The notes below the pieces were generated by a model. The model was not told the origin of the DNA and did no database searches. It saw only the letters and a list, made by a program, of their open reading frames with translations. Shown piece by piece: positions 25,407 to 33,174 of a stretch of DNA of 54,895 nucleotides. This stretch comes from Spirochaetaceae bacterium (GTDB lineage: Bacteria; Spirochaetota; Spirochaetia; SZUA-6; Bin103): the NCBI GenBank assembly GCA_028821475.1, contig JAPPGB010000086.1, forward strand, positions 1-54,895. Reading direction: 5' to 3'. The translations under genes were made by a program, and so were the position numbers. Each line of letters begins with the position of its first letter. Positions within the stretch are counted from its first letter, which is position 1.

Positions 25407-26283
25407 TGGAGCCGATCATCACGCCGCGGACGAAGTACTTCTGGACGAAGGGGTACATCATCAGGACCGGCACGCTGGCCACCACGATGAGCGAGAACTT
25501 GAGCAGCTCGCGCAGGCCCTGGCGCGCCTCGTCGTCGATCACGTCGCCGGTCAGCTCCAGGTCGATGTCGTTGGCGATCAGGATCTCGCGCAGCACGATC
25601 TGCAGCGGGAACAGGCGGTCGTCGTTGAGGTAGATGAAGGCGTTGAAGAACGCGTTCCAGTGGCCGACGGCGTAGAACAGGGTGTTGACCGCCGTGATGG
25701 CGCCCGACAGCGGCACCACGATCTGCCATATGAAGCGGGCGTCGCTGCAACCGTCGAGCTGCGCCGCCTCCAGCAGCTCGTCGGAGATGGTGGTCTGGTA
25801 GTAGGTGCGGGTGATGATGACGTTCCAGGCGGCGACGGCGTTGGGAATCATCATCACCCAGCGCGTGTTGATCATCCCCAGCTCGCGCACCAGCAGGTAG
25901 GTCGGGATCAGCCCGCCGGAAAAAATCATGGTGAAGGTGATCAGGAACATGAAGAAGTTGCGGCCCACCAGGTCGCGCCGCGACAGCGGGTAGGCGGCCA
26001 TGATGGTAAGCACCACGTTGATGATGGTGCCGAAGAAGGTATAGAAGACCGTATTGGCGTAGCCGCGCCAGATCAGCGCGTAGTCGAAGATGGTCTGGTA
26101 GCCGAGCAGGGTGGGCTCCACCGGCCACAGCCACACCCGCCCGCCGAGCACCGCGCGGGTGGAGCTGAACGACGCCGACAGCACGTAGATCAGCGGATAC
26201 AGCACCACCGCGATGGCGAGTGCCAGCAGCGCGTTGTTGCACCACTGGTAGACGCGGTCGCCGCGGCTGCGTTCGATGGCCAT
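25396..26283 (-). CDS. carbohydrate ABC transporter permease (YtcP-like), second set
   Basis: The 295-residue protein is closely similar to the permease at 20648-21577: VLYPLIYVLSASFSSTRAVL, LEAAQLDGCSDARFIWQIVV as the EAA loop, PLSGAITAVNTLFYAVGHWN, and the same ending QKYFVRGVMIGSIKG. Six membrane helices are predicted by eye. It follows the LplB-like gene by 19 bases. No binding-protein gene follows on this strand: the operon ends against the convergent AAA gene. The protein at 33175-34833 may be the missing partner. Confidence 0.9.
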   Translation of the reverse strand: MAIERSRGDRVYQWCNNALLALAIAVVLYPLIYVLSASFSSTRAVLGGRVWLWPVEPTLLGYQTIFDYALIWRGYANTVFYTFFGTIINVVLTIMAAYPLSRRDLVGRNFFMFLITFTMIFSGGLIPTYLLVRELGMINTRWVMMIPNAVAAWNVIITRTYYQTTISDELLEAAQLDGCSDARFIWQIVVPLSGAITAVNTLFYAVGHWNAFFNAFIYLNDDRLFPLQIVLREILIANDIDLELTGDVIDDEARQGLRELLKFSLIVVASVPVLMMYPFVQKYFVRGVMIGSIKG

Positions 26284-26302
26284 CGCTACGGTTCTCCCCG
26301 CC

Positions 26303-27268
26303 TCACCACAGGCTGGTGTTGCTCACCCGCTTGGCGATCTCGTTGACGGTGATGATCAGCGCGAAGTTGATCACCGAGTTGAACAGGCCGATCGCCGACG
26401 AGTAGGAATACGCCGGCAGGTTGGACTCGATGCCTATCTTGTACACGAACGTCTGGATGATCTCGGAGGCCTGCAGGTTGAGCGGGTTCTGCATCAGCAG
26501 CGCCTTCTCGAAACCGACGTTCATGAGCTGGCCCATGCGCAGGATCAGCAGCACCACGGCGGTGGGCAGGATGCCGGGCACGTCGATGCGCCAGGTGCGC
26601 TGCAGCTTGCTCGCCCCGTCGACGATCGCCGCCTCGTGCAGGGTCGGATCGATGCCCGCCAGCGCCGCCAGGAAGATGATCGTGCCCCAGCCCGCCTCCT
26701 GCCAGATGCCCGACCACACGTACACGCTCCAGAACATGCCGGCCTCGCCCATGAAGTGCACCGGCTCGAAGCCGAGCGCCTTGATCAGCGCGTTCACCGC
26801 GCCGTAGCGGGGCGACAGGAACTGCAGCAGCAGGCCCACCATCACCACGGTGGAGATGAAGTGCGGCGCGTAGGTGACCATCTGCGCGGTCTTCTTGAAG
26901 CGCGGCGCCTCCGAGTTGTTGATCAGCAGCGCCAGGATGATCGGGATCGGAAACCCCGCCACCAGGGTGTAGACGGCGATGCCGGCGGTGTTGCCCACCA
27001 CGCGCGTGAACTGGTAGGAGCGGAAGAACTTCAGGAACTGGTCGACGCCCACCCACGGGCTGCCCCAGATGCCCTTGATCGCGATGAACTCCCGGAACGC
27101 GATCTGCGCGCCGTACATCGGCAGGTAGTGGAAGATGACGAAGAAGGCGATGGGGACCGACAGGATCAGGTAGAGCTGCCAGTTGCCGCGAATCCGCGCC
27201 AGCAGCCGTCCGCGGCGCCGCCCCACCGAACGCGCCGCTGCCATCCTCACGTCAGCCATGCCGGCCAT
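26303..27268 (-). CDS. carbohydrate ABC transporter permease (LplB-like), second set
   Basis: The 321-residue protein is closely similar to the LplB-like permease at 21571-22521: YLPMYGAQIAFREFIAIKGI, YAPHFISTVVMVGLLLQFL, the EAA loop EAAIVDGASKLQRTWRIDV, and the C-terminal SSAIGLFNSVINFALIITV. The ATG lies at 27268. A basic N-terminal stretch (RSVGRRRGRLLARIRGNW) precedes the first helix. It is the first gene of a two-gene operon whose product would import a carbohydrate with a separate binding protein and ATPase. Confidence 0.9.
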   Translation of the reverse strand: MAGMADVRMAAARSVGRRRGRLLARIRGNWQLYLILSVPIAFFVIFHYLPMYGAQIAFREFIAIKGIWGSPWVGVDQFLKFFRSYQFTRVVGNTAGIAVYTLVAGFPIPIILALLINNSEAPRFKKTAQMVTYAPHFISTVVMVGLLLQFLSPRYGAVNALIKALGFEPVHFMGEAGMFWSVYVWSGIWQEAGWGTIIFLAALAGIDPTLHEAAIVDGASKLQRTWRIDVPGILPTAVVLLILRMGQLMNVGFEKALLMQNPLNLQASEIIQTFVYKIGIESNLPAYSYSSAIGLFNSVINFALIITVNEIAKRVSNTSLW

Positions 27269-27360
27269 TCTATCAGCCCCGCGGCGCTGCCGCCCAACCG
27301 CCGCGACCGGCGACTACCGGCTGATTGACGTTGGCGGGGCGGTCCGGTACCCCTGGAACC

Positions 27361-27558
27361 ATGACCAACGGCAGGCAGGGCGGGCACTTCACCACCAGCG
27401 TCAGCGGCGGTACGTATATTCTGGTCGGCATCGGCGTCGGCATCGCCGCGGCGGCGACGGCATCGCTGCCGATGGCGATCATCTCCGGGGCGTTCTGGCC
27501 GGCCACGCTCGGCTACTGGGCGGTACGCGCTCTGCAGCAGTACGCCGCCGGCGGCTGA
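27361..27558 (+). CDS. small membrane protein (65 aa)
   Basis: The 65-residue product has a polar N-terminus (MTNGRQGGHFTTSVSGGTY), then a hydrophobic stretch of about 35 residues (ILVGIGVGIAAAATASLP and AIISGAFWPATLGYWAV) that could form one or two membrane helices. It lies 56 bases before the SHOCT-like gene on the same strand; such pairs of a small membrane protein and an anti-sigma or phage-shock-like accessory are common. No family is recognised. The ribosome binding site is weak (TGGAACC). Confidence 0.5.
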   Translation: MTNGRQGGHFTTSVSGGTYILVGIGVGIAAAATASLPMAIISGAFWPATLGYWAVRALQQYAAGG

Positions 27559-27614
27559 CGCCGGCCGGATTGGCCGGTGAGCGAGGTCGCCAGCCCGGCG
27601 CCAAGGGAGGACAC

Positions 27615-28004
27615 ATGATCAAAGAGGAACGGATGCAGATTCTCTCCCTGTTGGAGGAGGGGAAGATTTCCGCGGCCGAGGCGGCGCGGCTGCTCGACGC
27701 GGTACGGGAGGCGCCCGTTGCGCCCGCCCGGCCCGATGGCGGCGGAAGCGGCAGGTTACACATCCAGGTAACCGACTCGGCCACCGGTGTACAGCGCGTA
27801 CACCTCACGCTGCCGGCGGCGCTCGCCAAGTTCGCGGCGCGGCTCGCGGCGAAGGAGGAAATCGCCGCGGAGCTGGCGGACGCCGGTATCTCCGCGGACG
27901 ACCTGGAACGGGTTCAGGAGGCGATCGCCGCCGGTACCGTGGGCACGGTACTGGAGGTCGCCGACGGCGACCGCGGCTTCCGCGTCGACATCTGGATCGA
28001 CTAG
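27615..28004 (+). CDS. SHOCT-like/YvlB N-terminal domain protein
   Basis: The 129-residue protein starts with MIKEERMQILSLLEEGKISA, then EAARLLDAV, the short helical domain found at the N-terminus of YvlB/LiaX-type envelope-stress proteins. A second part (GSGRLHIQVTDSATGVQRV, then LPAALAKFAARLA, and GTVLEVADGDRGFRVDIWID) resembles the domain that follows it in such proteins. There is no signal peptide. The ribosome binding site GGGAGG is excellent. With the upstream small membrane gene it may form an envelope-stress module. Confidence 0.7.
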   Translation: MIKEERMQILSLLEEGKISAAEAARLLDAVREAPVAPARPDGGGSGRLHIQVTDSATGVQRVHLTLPAALAKFAARLAAKEEIAAELADAGISADDLERVQEAIAAGTVGTVLEVADGDRGFRVDIWID

Positions 28005-28076
28005 TCAACTCCTCGCGGAGACGGTCGCCGCCCACCGCTGCAGGAACGCAGCCAGATCCAGGCTGAAGCCGCTCAT
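28005..28076 (-). CDS. possible 23-residue ORF after the SDR gene
   Basis: An ATG overlaps the SDR stop codon (ATGA) and opens a 23-codon frame, MSGFSLDLAAFLQRW followed by ATVSARS, ending next to the convergent gene's stop. Overlap with the stop is its only support; it could be a coupled small ORF or the truncated start of a lost gene. Confidence 0.2.
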   Translation of the reverse strand: MSGFSLDLAAFLQRWAATVSARS

Positions 28077-29047
28077 TGCGAGCCGCCCTGGATGGCGCGG
28101 CTGATGGCGAAGTCCAGCCAACGGTCCGGCAGGAGGCCGGCGACGCGGGTCATGAGGTTGGCCTCGGTCACGAGGTAGCGCGGCCGCGGCCGGCGGCTGC
28201 CGAGCACCCGGTGCACGGCCCGTGCAATAGTGTCCGGCGGGCGGCCGCCGGTGCGGGCGCGCTCCAGCATCAGGCGGCCGAAGGCGCGCGCCCGGGCGGC
28301 GAAGATCGAGCCGTCGAGGCGCGCGTCGTGCGGGTCGGTCTTGTCCCAGATCGGGGTGCGGATCGCGCCCGGCTGGATCACGCTCACCTGCACCCCGCAC
28401 GGCGCCAGTTCGCGCCGCAGCGAGTCCGAGAACGCCTCCAGGCCGAACTTGCTCGCCACGTACGGCCCCATGAACGGCAGCGCTACCCGGCCCCCGGTCG
28501 ATGAAATGTTCACGACGTGGCCCTTCGCCGCAAGCAGGAGCGGAAAGAACGCGCGCGTGACCCGGTGCACGCCCACCAGGTTGACCTCCAACTGCGCGCT
28601 CATCGCCTCCGGCGTGACGTCGATCAGCGGCCCCGCTACCACCGAGCCGGCGTTGTTCACCAGCGCATCGAGGGTGTCGGTCAGCCCGCACACGTGGGCG
28701 ACCGCCGCATCCACGCTCTCGGCCTGCGTCACGTCCAGCCGCACCGGCACCACGTTCGGCAGCCGGCCGAGTTCGCCGATGGCCCGGTCGCTGCGCGCGC
28801 CCGCGAACACGCGGTCGCCGCGCGCGGCCAAGTACTCGACGATGGCGCGGCCGATGCCGCTGCTGGCCCCGGTGACGAGGATGTTCCGGGCGGTCGACGC
28901 CGGCCGCACTGGACGCGTAGAGCGGCACCCCACTCCCGCCTCGTGCCGGGCCGGGGCGGCGTCGCTGTGCCGATCGGCGCCGTTCGTGGCAGGCGTGCCA
29001 GCCCGCCGCGCGGCGTCTTTCGCACTCATGGTGCTCATCCTGTTCAT
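28073..29047 (-). CDS. short-chain dehydrogenase/reductase
   Basis: This is a classical SDR: NILVTGASSGIGRAIVEYLA (NAD(P)-binding), LVNNAGSV, active-site Ser in VVNISSTGG and Tyr-x-x-x-Lys in YVASKFGLEAFS, then VQVSVIQPGAIRTPIW. The 324-residue length includes an unusual N-terminal extension of about 50 low-complexity residues rich in Ala and Arg before the Rossmann fold. An AGGAGGAAG ribosome binding site supports the ATG at 29047. It follows another SDR by 23 bases, so both are in one operon. The substrate is unknown; the C-terminal part suggests a lipid- or steroid-type SDR. Confidence 0.85.
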   Translation of the reverse strand: MNRMSTMSAKDAARRAGTPATNGADRHSDAAPARHEAGVGCRSTRPVRPASTARNILVTGASSGIGRAIVEYLAARGDRVFAGARSDRAIGELGRLPNVVPVRLDVTQAESVDAAVAHVCGLTDTLDALVNNAGSVVAGPLIDVTPEAMSAQLEVNLVGVHRVTRAFFPLLLAAKGHVVNISSTGGRVALPFMGPYVASKFGLEAFSDSLRRELAPCGVQVSVIQPGAIRTPIWDKTDPHDARLDGSIFAARARAFGRLMLERARTGGRPPDTIARAVHRVLGSRRPRPRYLVTEANLMTRVAGLLPDRWLDFAISRAIQGGSQ

Positions 29048-29070
29048 CGCTTCCTCCTGCTCGGCCGTGC

Positions 29071-29913
29071 TCAGCCCGACACGGCCGGTTGCGGCGCCGG
29101 GCTCCTGCGCTGCAGGCGCAGCTCGGCGCGCTCGAACTGGCTGCCGGCGGAACGGGTGAACAGCGTGCGCGGCGTGACGCTGCTCACCACGGCGACGATC
29201 CTGTTGAGCCAGCCCGGGATGATGCACGCGCGACCGCGCAGCGTGCGCGCCAGCGCGATCCTGGCGACGCGCCCGGGGCGTACCGCGGAGAGCCTGCCGC
29301 CCCACCCATTGGCGCCGATGCGCCGCGCCGCGTCGCCGTTGGTCGGCATGCCGCCGGGACACAGCACGCTGACCCGGATCCCCGAGCGCTGCAGCTCCTC
29401 GCGCAGCGCGAGCGTGAAGCTGAACACGAACGCCTTGGATGCCGCGTAGACCGGCATGTACGGCATGGGACCCATGGCAGCCAGGCTCGCCACGTTCAGA
29501 ATGTACGACGGCCGGTGCGACTTGAGGGTCGGGATCAGCAGGTGCGTGGTCCTGACCACCGCGGCCATGTTGAGGTTCATCACCCGCTCGTTGCTCGCCA
29601 GCGAGGTATCCTCGAACAGACCATGCGTGCTCACGCCGGCGTTGTTGATCAGCACCCGCAGGTTCCAGCCGTGAGCCGCGACCCAGTGCGCGACCTGCTC
29701 CGGTCCCGACGGATCGGTCAGGTCCTGTTCCAGGTAGTGCGACTCGACGCCGAACCGGGCGGCGATCTCGGCGCCGAGCTCGCGCAGGCCGGTCCGCGGC
29801 AGCGCGACCAGCAGCACGTGCATCCTGCGCCGGGCACACTCCTCGGCCAGCGCCCTGCCCAACCCCTGACTTGCCCCGGTGATCAGCGCGTATGCGCCGG
29901 GAACTGTTTGCAT
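29071..29913 (-). CDS. short-chain dehydrogenase (SDR, DltE/YqjQ-like)
   Basis: The 280-residue protein has the SDR elements AYALITGASQGLGRALAEEC, LINNAGVSTHG, ILNVASLAAM and YAASKAFVFSFTLAL (Tyr-x-x-x-Lys), and the C-terminal RVSVLCPGGMPTN. The tail after residue 240 (RIVAVVSSVTPRTLF) may associate with membrane or lipid. It is the first of two SDR genes read leftward, and faces away from the histidine kinase gene. The intergenic region 29914-30135 shows no other gene. Confidence 0.85.
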   Translation of the reverse strand: MQTVPGAYALITGASQGLGRALAEECARRRMHVLLVALPRTGLRELGAEIAARFGVESHYLEQDLTDPSGPEQVAHWVAAHGWNLRVLINNAGVSTHGLFEDTSLASNERVMNLNMAAVVRTTHLLIPTLKSHRPSYILNVASLAAMGPMPYMPVYAASKAFVFSFTLALREELQRSGIRVSVLCPGGMPTNGDAARRIGANGWGGRLSAVRPGRVARIALARTLRGRACIIPGWLNRIVAVVSSVTPRTLFTRSAGSQFERAELRLQRRSPAPQPAVSG

Positions 29914-30135
29914 CGTTCCGCCTCCTCGCAGAACGCCATTTCAAGAACCGTGCCAGGCGCTGTTGGTAGGACGCAACTGATTTCAGGACAGCGACTTGTG
30001 AGTATCGCGAGAGCTTGGACGGCGCCCGCCCGCGGGCAACCGCGGTTGCACCGGCGGCACGATGCGCAACCGATGTTGCGGGCCAGGGTGGGTGGGGCGT
30101 GCTAAGATCACCCGCCCAATGGAAGCACGCCGCTG

Positions 30136-31674
30136 ATGGCAACGATCTGGCAGTTGTTGGCGCAGGCCCCCGGTGAGACCGTCCAGGTGTGGCGCGAGCC
30201 GCGCGATCCGTTCATCCTCGGCGTCTTCTTCGGCGTGCTGGCGATCCTCGCCCTCTACCACCTGCTGCTCGCCCTCTCGCTGCGCGAACCGAGCTACCTC
30301 GCCTACGCGCTCGTGCTCGTGTCGTTCATCGGCGTGCTCGCGGTCGCCGAGGGACTATTCTACCGCCACGTGCTCGGGGGCCGCCTGCCCCTGGTCAACA
30401 ACCTCCTGTCGCTCGCCTTCTCGCTCCTGCTGATGTTGTGGCTGACCCAGTTCTCGCGCCTCGTATTTGCGACCAGGAAGGACCTTCCGGTCGCGGACCG
30501 CGTCCTCGTTGGCGTGATCGTGTTCGACACGGTCAACCTGCTGCTGTGGGTCGCCATCCTCGGCGCCGTGCAGTCCACCTATCCCGTCCAGTTCCTGCTG
30601 CCGTTCATCGGGCTTGTCCACCTGCCGATCCTCCTGGCGGTCGGGACCATCTGCGCCGTGCGCAGGGCGCCCTTCGCCGGGCTGTACCTGGTGGGGTGGG
30701 TCCTGGTATCGGCCGGTGCCTGGGTGCAGCTTCTGCGCGAAGACCAGGTGCTTGCCGACAACCTGGCGACGCGCTACGCGATGTACTGGGGAGTACTGGG
30801 CCAGATCTCCTGTCTCTCACTTGCCACCTCCATCCGGCTGGACCGCATGCGCCAACACCGGGAGCGGCAGATGCAGAAGCTGGTGGAGGCGGACAAGCTG
30901 GTATCGATCGGCACCATGGCGGCAAGCCTCAGCCACGAAATCGCCAACCCGAACAGCGCCATAGCCGCGAACGCCGCGTTCCTGCGCACCTACTACGAAC
31001 ACGCCGTGCCGATCCTGGACGGCGCCCCGGAGGGCGGCGGCGATGGATTCATCGGCGACCTGCCCCACCCGGTGGTGCGCGATCGCATGCGGCGCGCCAT
31101 CGCCGGCATCGTGCACAGCGCCGAGCGTATCGCCGGCATCGTCACCGAGTTCAGGAGATTCTACCGGAGTACGCGCGCGGAATACCGGGACAAGGTGGAC
31201 CTGAACGGCGTGGTCGACGCCGCGCTGGTCGTCTTCGGGCACCAGATCAGGCGCCGCAACATCCCGTTGCGGACCAGGCTGGCACCCTCACTGCCGCCGG
31301 TGGCCGGCAACGCGCAACGACTCGAACAGGTCCTGGTGAACCTGTTGTCGAATGCGGTCGAGGCGATCCGGGAAGCGCGCGACGCCGGCCACGCGGGCAG
31401 CGGCGCGGGCATCACCGTCACCACGCGCGCGACCGGCGATGGTGTCGAGCTGGCAGTGGCCGATGACGGCGCCGGGATGGAGCCGGACACGTTGGCCCGT
31501 GCCGGCGAGGTGTTCTTCTCCACGCGTACGGAACGCGGCGGGACCGGCATGGGCCTGTACGTCTCGCGTCACATCATGAGCGAGCACTCCGGCAGCCTCT
31601 CCTTCGCCTCGCAGCGCGGGGCCGGCACCACGGCCACCGCCAGACTGCCCATCGCCGGCGCGCGGGAGACCTGA
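30136..31674 (+). CDS. 7TMR-DISM-type histidine kinase without extracytoplasmic sensor domain
   Basis: The 512-residue protein begins almost directly with the 7TM block of 7TMR-DISM receptors (DPFILGVFFGVLAILALYHL), seven hydrophobic segments to about residue 230, then a coiled linker, the phosphoacceptor helix SLSHEIANPNSAI (His267), and the HATPase with N, G1 and G2 boxes (LVNLLSNAVEAI, ADDGAGM, GGTGMGLYVSRHI). These receptors usually carry a 150-residue extracytoplasmic DISMED domain before the 7TM block; here only about 25 residues precede it, and the upstream frame is closed by a stop. Either it senses through the membrane part or it lost the sensor. The response-regulator ATG shares its last base (TGATG). 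Confidence 0.85.
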   Translation: MATIWQLLAQAPGETVQVWREPRDPFILGVFFGVLAILALYHLLLALSLREPSYLAYALVLVSFIGVLAVAEGLFYRHVLGGRLPLVNNLLSLAFSLLLMLWLTQFSRLVFATRKDLPVADRVLVGVIVFDTVNLLLWVAILGAVQSTYPVQFLLPFIGLVHLPILLAVGTICAVRRAPFAGLYLVGWVLVSAGAWVQLLREDQVLADNLATRYAMYWGVLGQISCLSLATSIRLDRMRQHRERQMQKLVEADKLVSIGTMAASLSHEIANPNSAIAANAAFLRTYYEHAVPILDGAPEGGGDGFIGDLPHPVVRDRMRRAIAGIVHSAERIAGIVTEFRRFYRSTRAEYRDKVDLNGVVDAALVVFGHQIRRRNIPLRTRLAPSLPPVAGNAQRLEQVLVNLLSNAVEAIREARDAGHAGSGAGITVTTRATGDGVELAVADDGAGMEPDTLARAGEVFFSTRTERGGTGMGLYVSRHIMSEHSGSLSFASQRGAGTTATARLPIAGARET

Positions 31675-33095
31675 TGGCGCGCCCGAGCTACGCTGCCGCC
31701 GGCGAGCGGCCGATCCTGGTGGTGGACGACGAGGTGGACGTGCTGGAGAGCACCGAGCTGCTGCTGTTCACGCTCGGCCTGCACAACGTCGTGCTGTGCG
31801 CCGACGGCACCCGGGTGATGCGGCTCCTGGATGAGCACGACCCGCGGTTGATCCTGCTCGACCTGGCGATGCCCGGCGCCTCGGGGCAGGAGATCCTGGA
31901 GCGCCTCAGGTTGGCGCGGCCGGACATCCCGGTCGTGGTGGTGACGGGCACCAACGACGTGGCGGTGGCGGTGCAGTGCATGAAGCTCGGCGCGTACGAC
32001 TTCGTGCTGAAGCCGCTGGAGCAGGATGCCTTCGCGCAGGCAGTAGGACGGGCCTTGGAGCAGGGCAGTCTCCGCGCCGAGATCTCGCGGCTCAAGCACC
32101 GCCTGATCCATCGCGGACTGGAGCACCCGGAGGCGTTCGCGCGCATCGCCACCAACAATGCGACCATGCTCGCGCTGTTCTCCTACCTGGAAGCGATCGC
32201 GCCGAGCCCGGAGCCGGTCCTGATCACCGGCGAGAGCGGCGTCGGCAAGGAGTTGTTTGCCGACGCGCTGCACCGGCTGAGCGGCCGCGGCGGGGCGTTG
32301 GTGGCGGTCAACCTGGCGGGGCTGGACGACACGTTGTTCTCGGATGCGCTGTTCGGGCACCGCAAGGGAGCATTCACCGGGGCTGCGGCCGAACGGCGCG
32401 GCATGATCGAACGCGCCGCCGGCGGCACGCTGCTCCTGGACGAGATCGGCGACCTGAGCACCGCGTCGCAGGTGAAGCTGCTGCGGCTCCTGCAGGAGCG
32501 GGAGTACTACCCCCTCGGCTCCGACGTTCCGCGCCGCGCCGCCGCGCGCGTGGTGGCCGCCACGCACCAGGATCTGGCCCGCGAAGTGGAAGCGGGCACG
32601 TTTCGCCGCGACCTGTTCTACCGGCTGAACACCCACAGCGTGCACGTGCCCCCGCTGCGCGAGCGGCAGGACGATCTGCCGCTGCTGGTCGCCTGCTTCG
32701 TGGAGGAAGCCGCGCGCAGCCGGGGCCGCGGGGCAGTGGAGGTGGGCGGCGACGTGGTGGCGCGGCTCGCCCGGCACCCGTTCCCGGGCAACGTACGCGA
32801 GCTGCGCTCCCTGATCATCGACGCCGTGTACCGGGTGCAGGGCGACGTCCTCAGCGCGGGCGACCTCGCCGCGCTACCCGGCGCGACCGCGACGGACCCG
32901 CCGCCTGCCGAACCCCCGGCCGGCGGGCCTGACCTGAGGTTCGGGGGCAGGCTGCCGCAGCTCAAGGAGATCGGCGACCTGCTGGCGGCCGAAGCGCTGC
33001 GGCGTACCGGCGGCAACCAGTCGCGCGCGGCCGCCCTCCTGGGGGTCAGCCACCAGGCGCTGAGTAAACGGCTGCGCAGCCGCCGCGGCCCATGA
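31674..33095 (+). CDS. NtrC-family sigma-54-dependent response regulator
   Basis: The 473-residue protein has a receiver domain (ILVVDDEVDV; phosphoacceptor Asp63 in LILLDLAMPG; Lys113 in LKPLEQ), a sigma-54-interaction AAA+ module (Walker A GESGVGKE at 186-193, GAFTGA loop at 232-237, Walker B LLLDEIGDL, NVRELR) and a C-terminal Fis-type HTH (SRAAALLGVSHQALSKRLR). The GAFTGA loop is intact, so it should activate sigma-54 promoters. It is coupled to the kinase gene and precedes a binding-protein gene, so it may control carbohydrate uptake. I found no sigma-54 promoter near the binding-protein gene. Confidence 0.92.
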   Translation: MARPSYAAAGERPILVVDDEVDVLESTELLLFTLGLHNVVLCADGTRVMRLLDEHDPRLILLDLAMPGASGQEILERLRLARPDIPVVVVTGTNDVAVAVQCMKLGAYDFVLKPLEQDAFAQAVGRALEQGSLRAEISRLKHRLIHRGLEHPEAFARIATNNATMLALFSYLEAIAPSPEPVLITGESGVGKELFADALHRLSGRGGALVAVNLAGLDDTLFSDALFGHRKGAFTGAAAERRGMIERAAGGTLLLDEIGDLSTASQVKLLRLLQEREYYPLGSDVPRRAAARVVAATHQDLAREVEAGTFRRDLFYRLNTHSVHVPPLRERQDDLPLLVACFVEEAARSRGRGAVEVGGDVVARLARHPFPGNVRELRSLIIDAVYRVQGDVLSAGDLAALPGATATDPPPAEPPAGGPDLRFGGRLPQLKEIGDLLAAEALRRTGGNQSRAAALLGVSHQALSKRLRSRRGP

Positions 33096-33111
33096 GCGAC
33101 CATGCGCGAGG

Positions 33112-33141
33112 TTGCCGCCCGGTGAGCGCCCGCACTATGAT
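33112..33141 (+). promoter_or_regulatory. candidate promoter of the binding-protein gene
   Basis: TTGCCG (33112-33117) and TATGAT (33136-33141) are 18 bases apart, 33 bases before the ATG at 33175. This sigma-70-type promoter would separate expression from the two-component genes. Confidence 0.4.
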
Positions 33142-33174
33142 CGACGCTCAGAACATCCCGAGGAGGGACCGAAG

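Noticed and set aside
28073-30142. One giant SDR fusion protein on the minus strand
   Set aside because: The frame over the upstream SDR gene is a shadow; ATG at 29047 with AGGAGGAAG starts the real gene.
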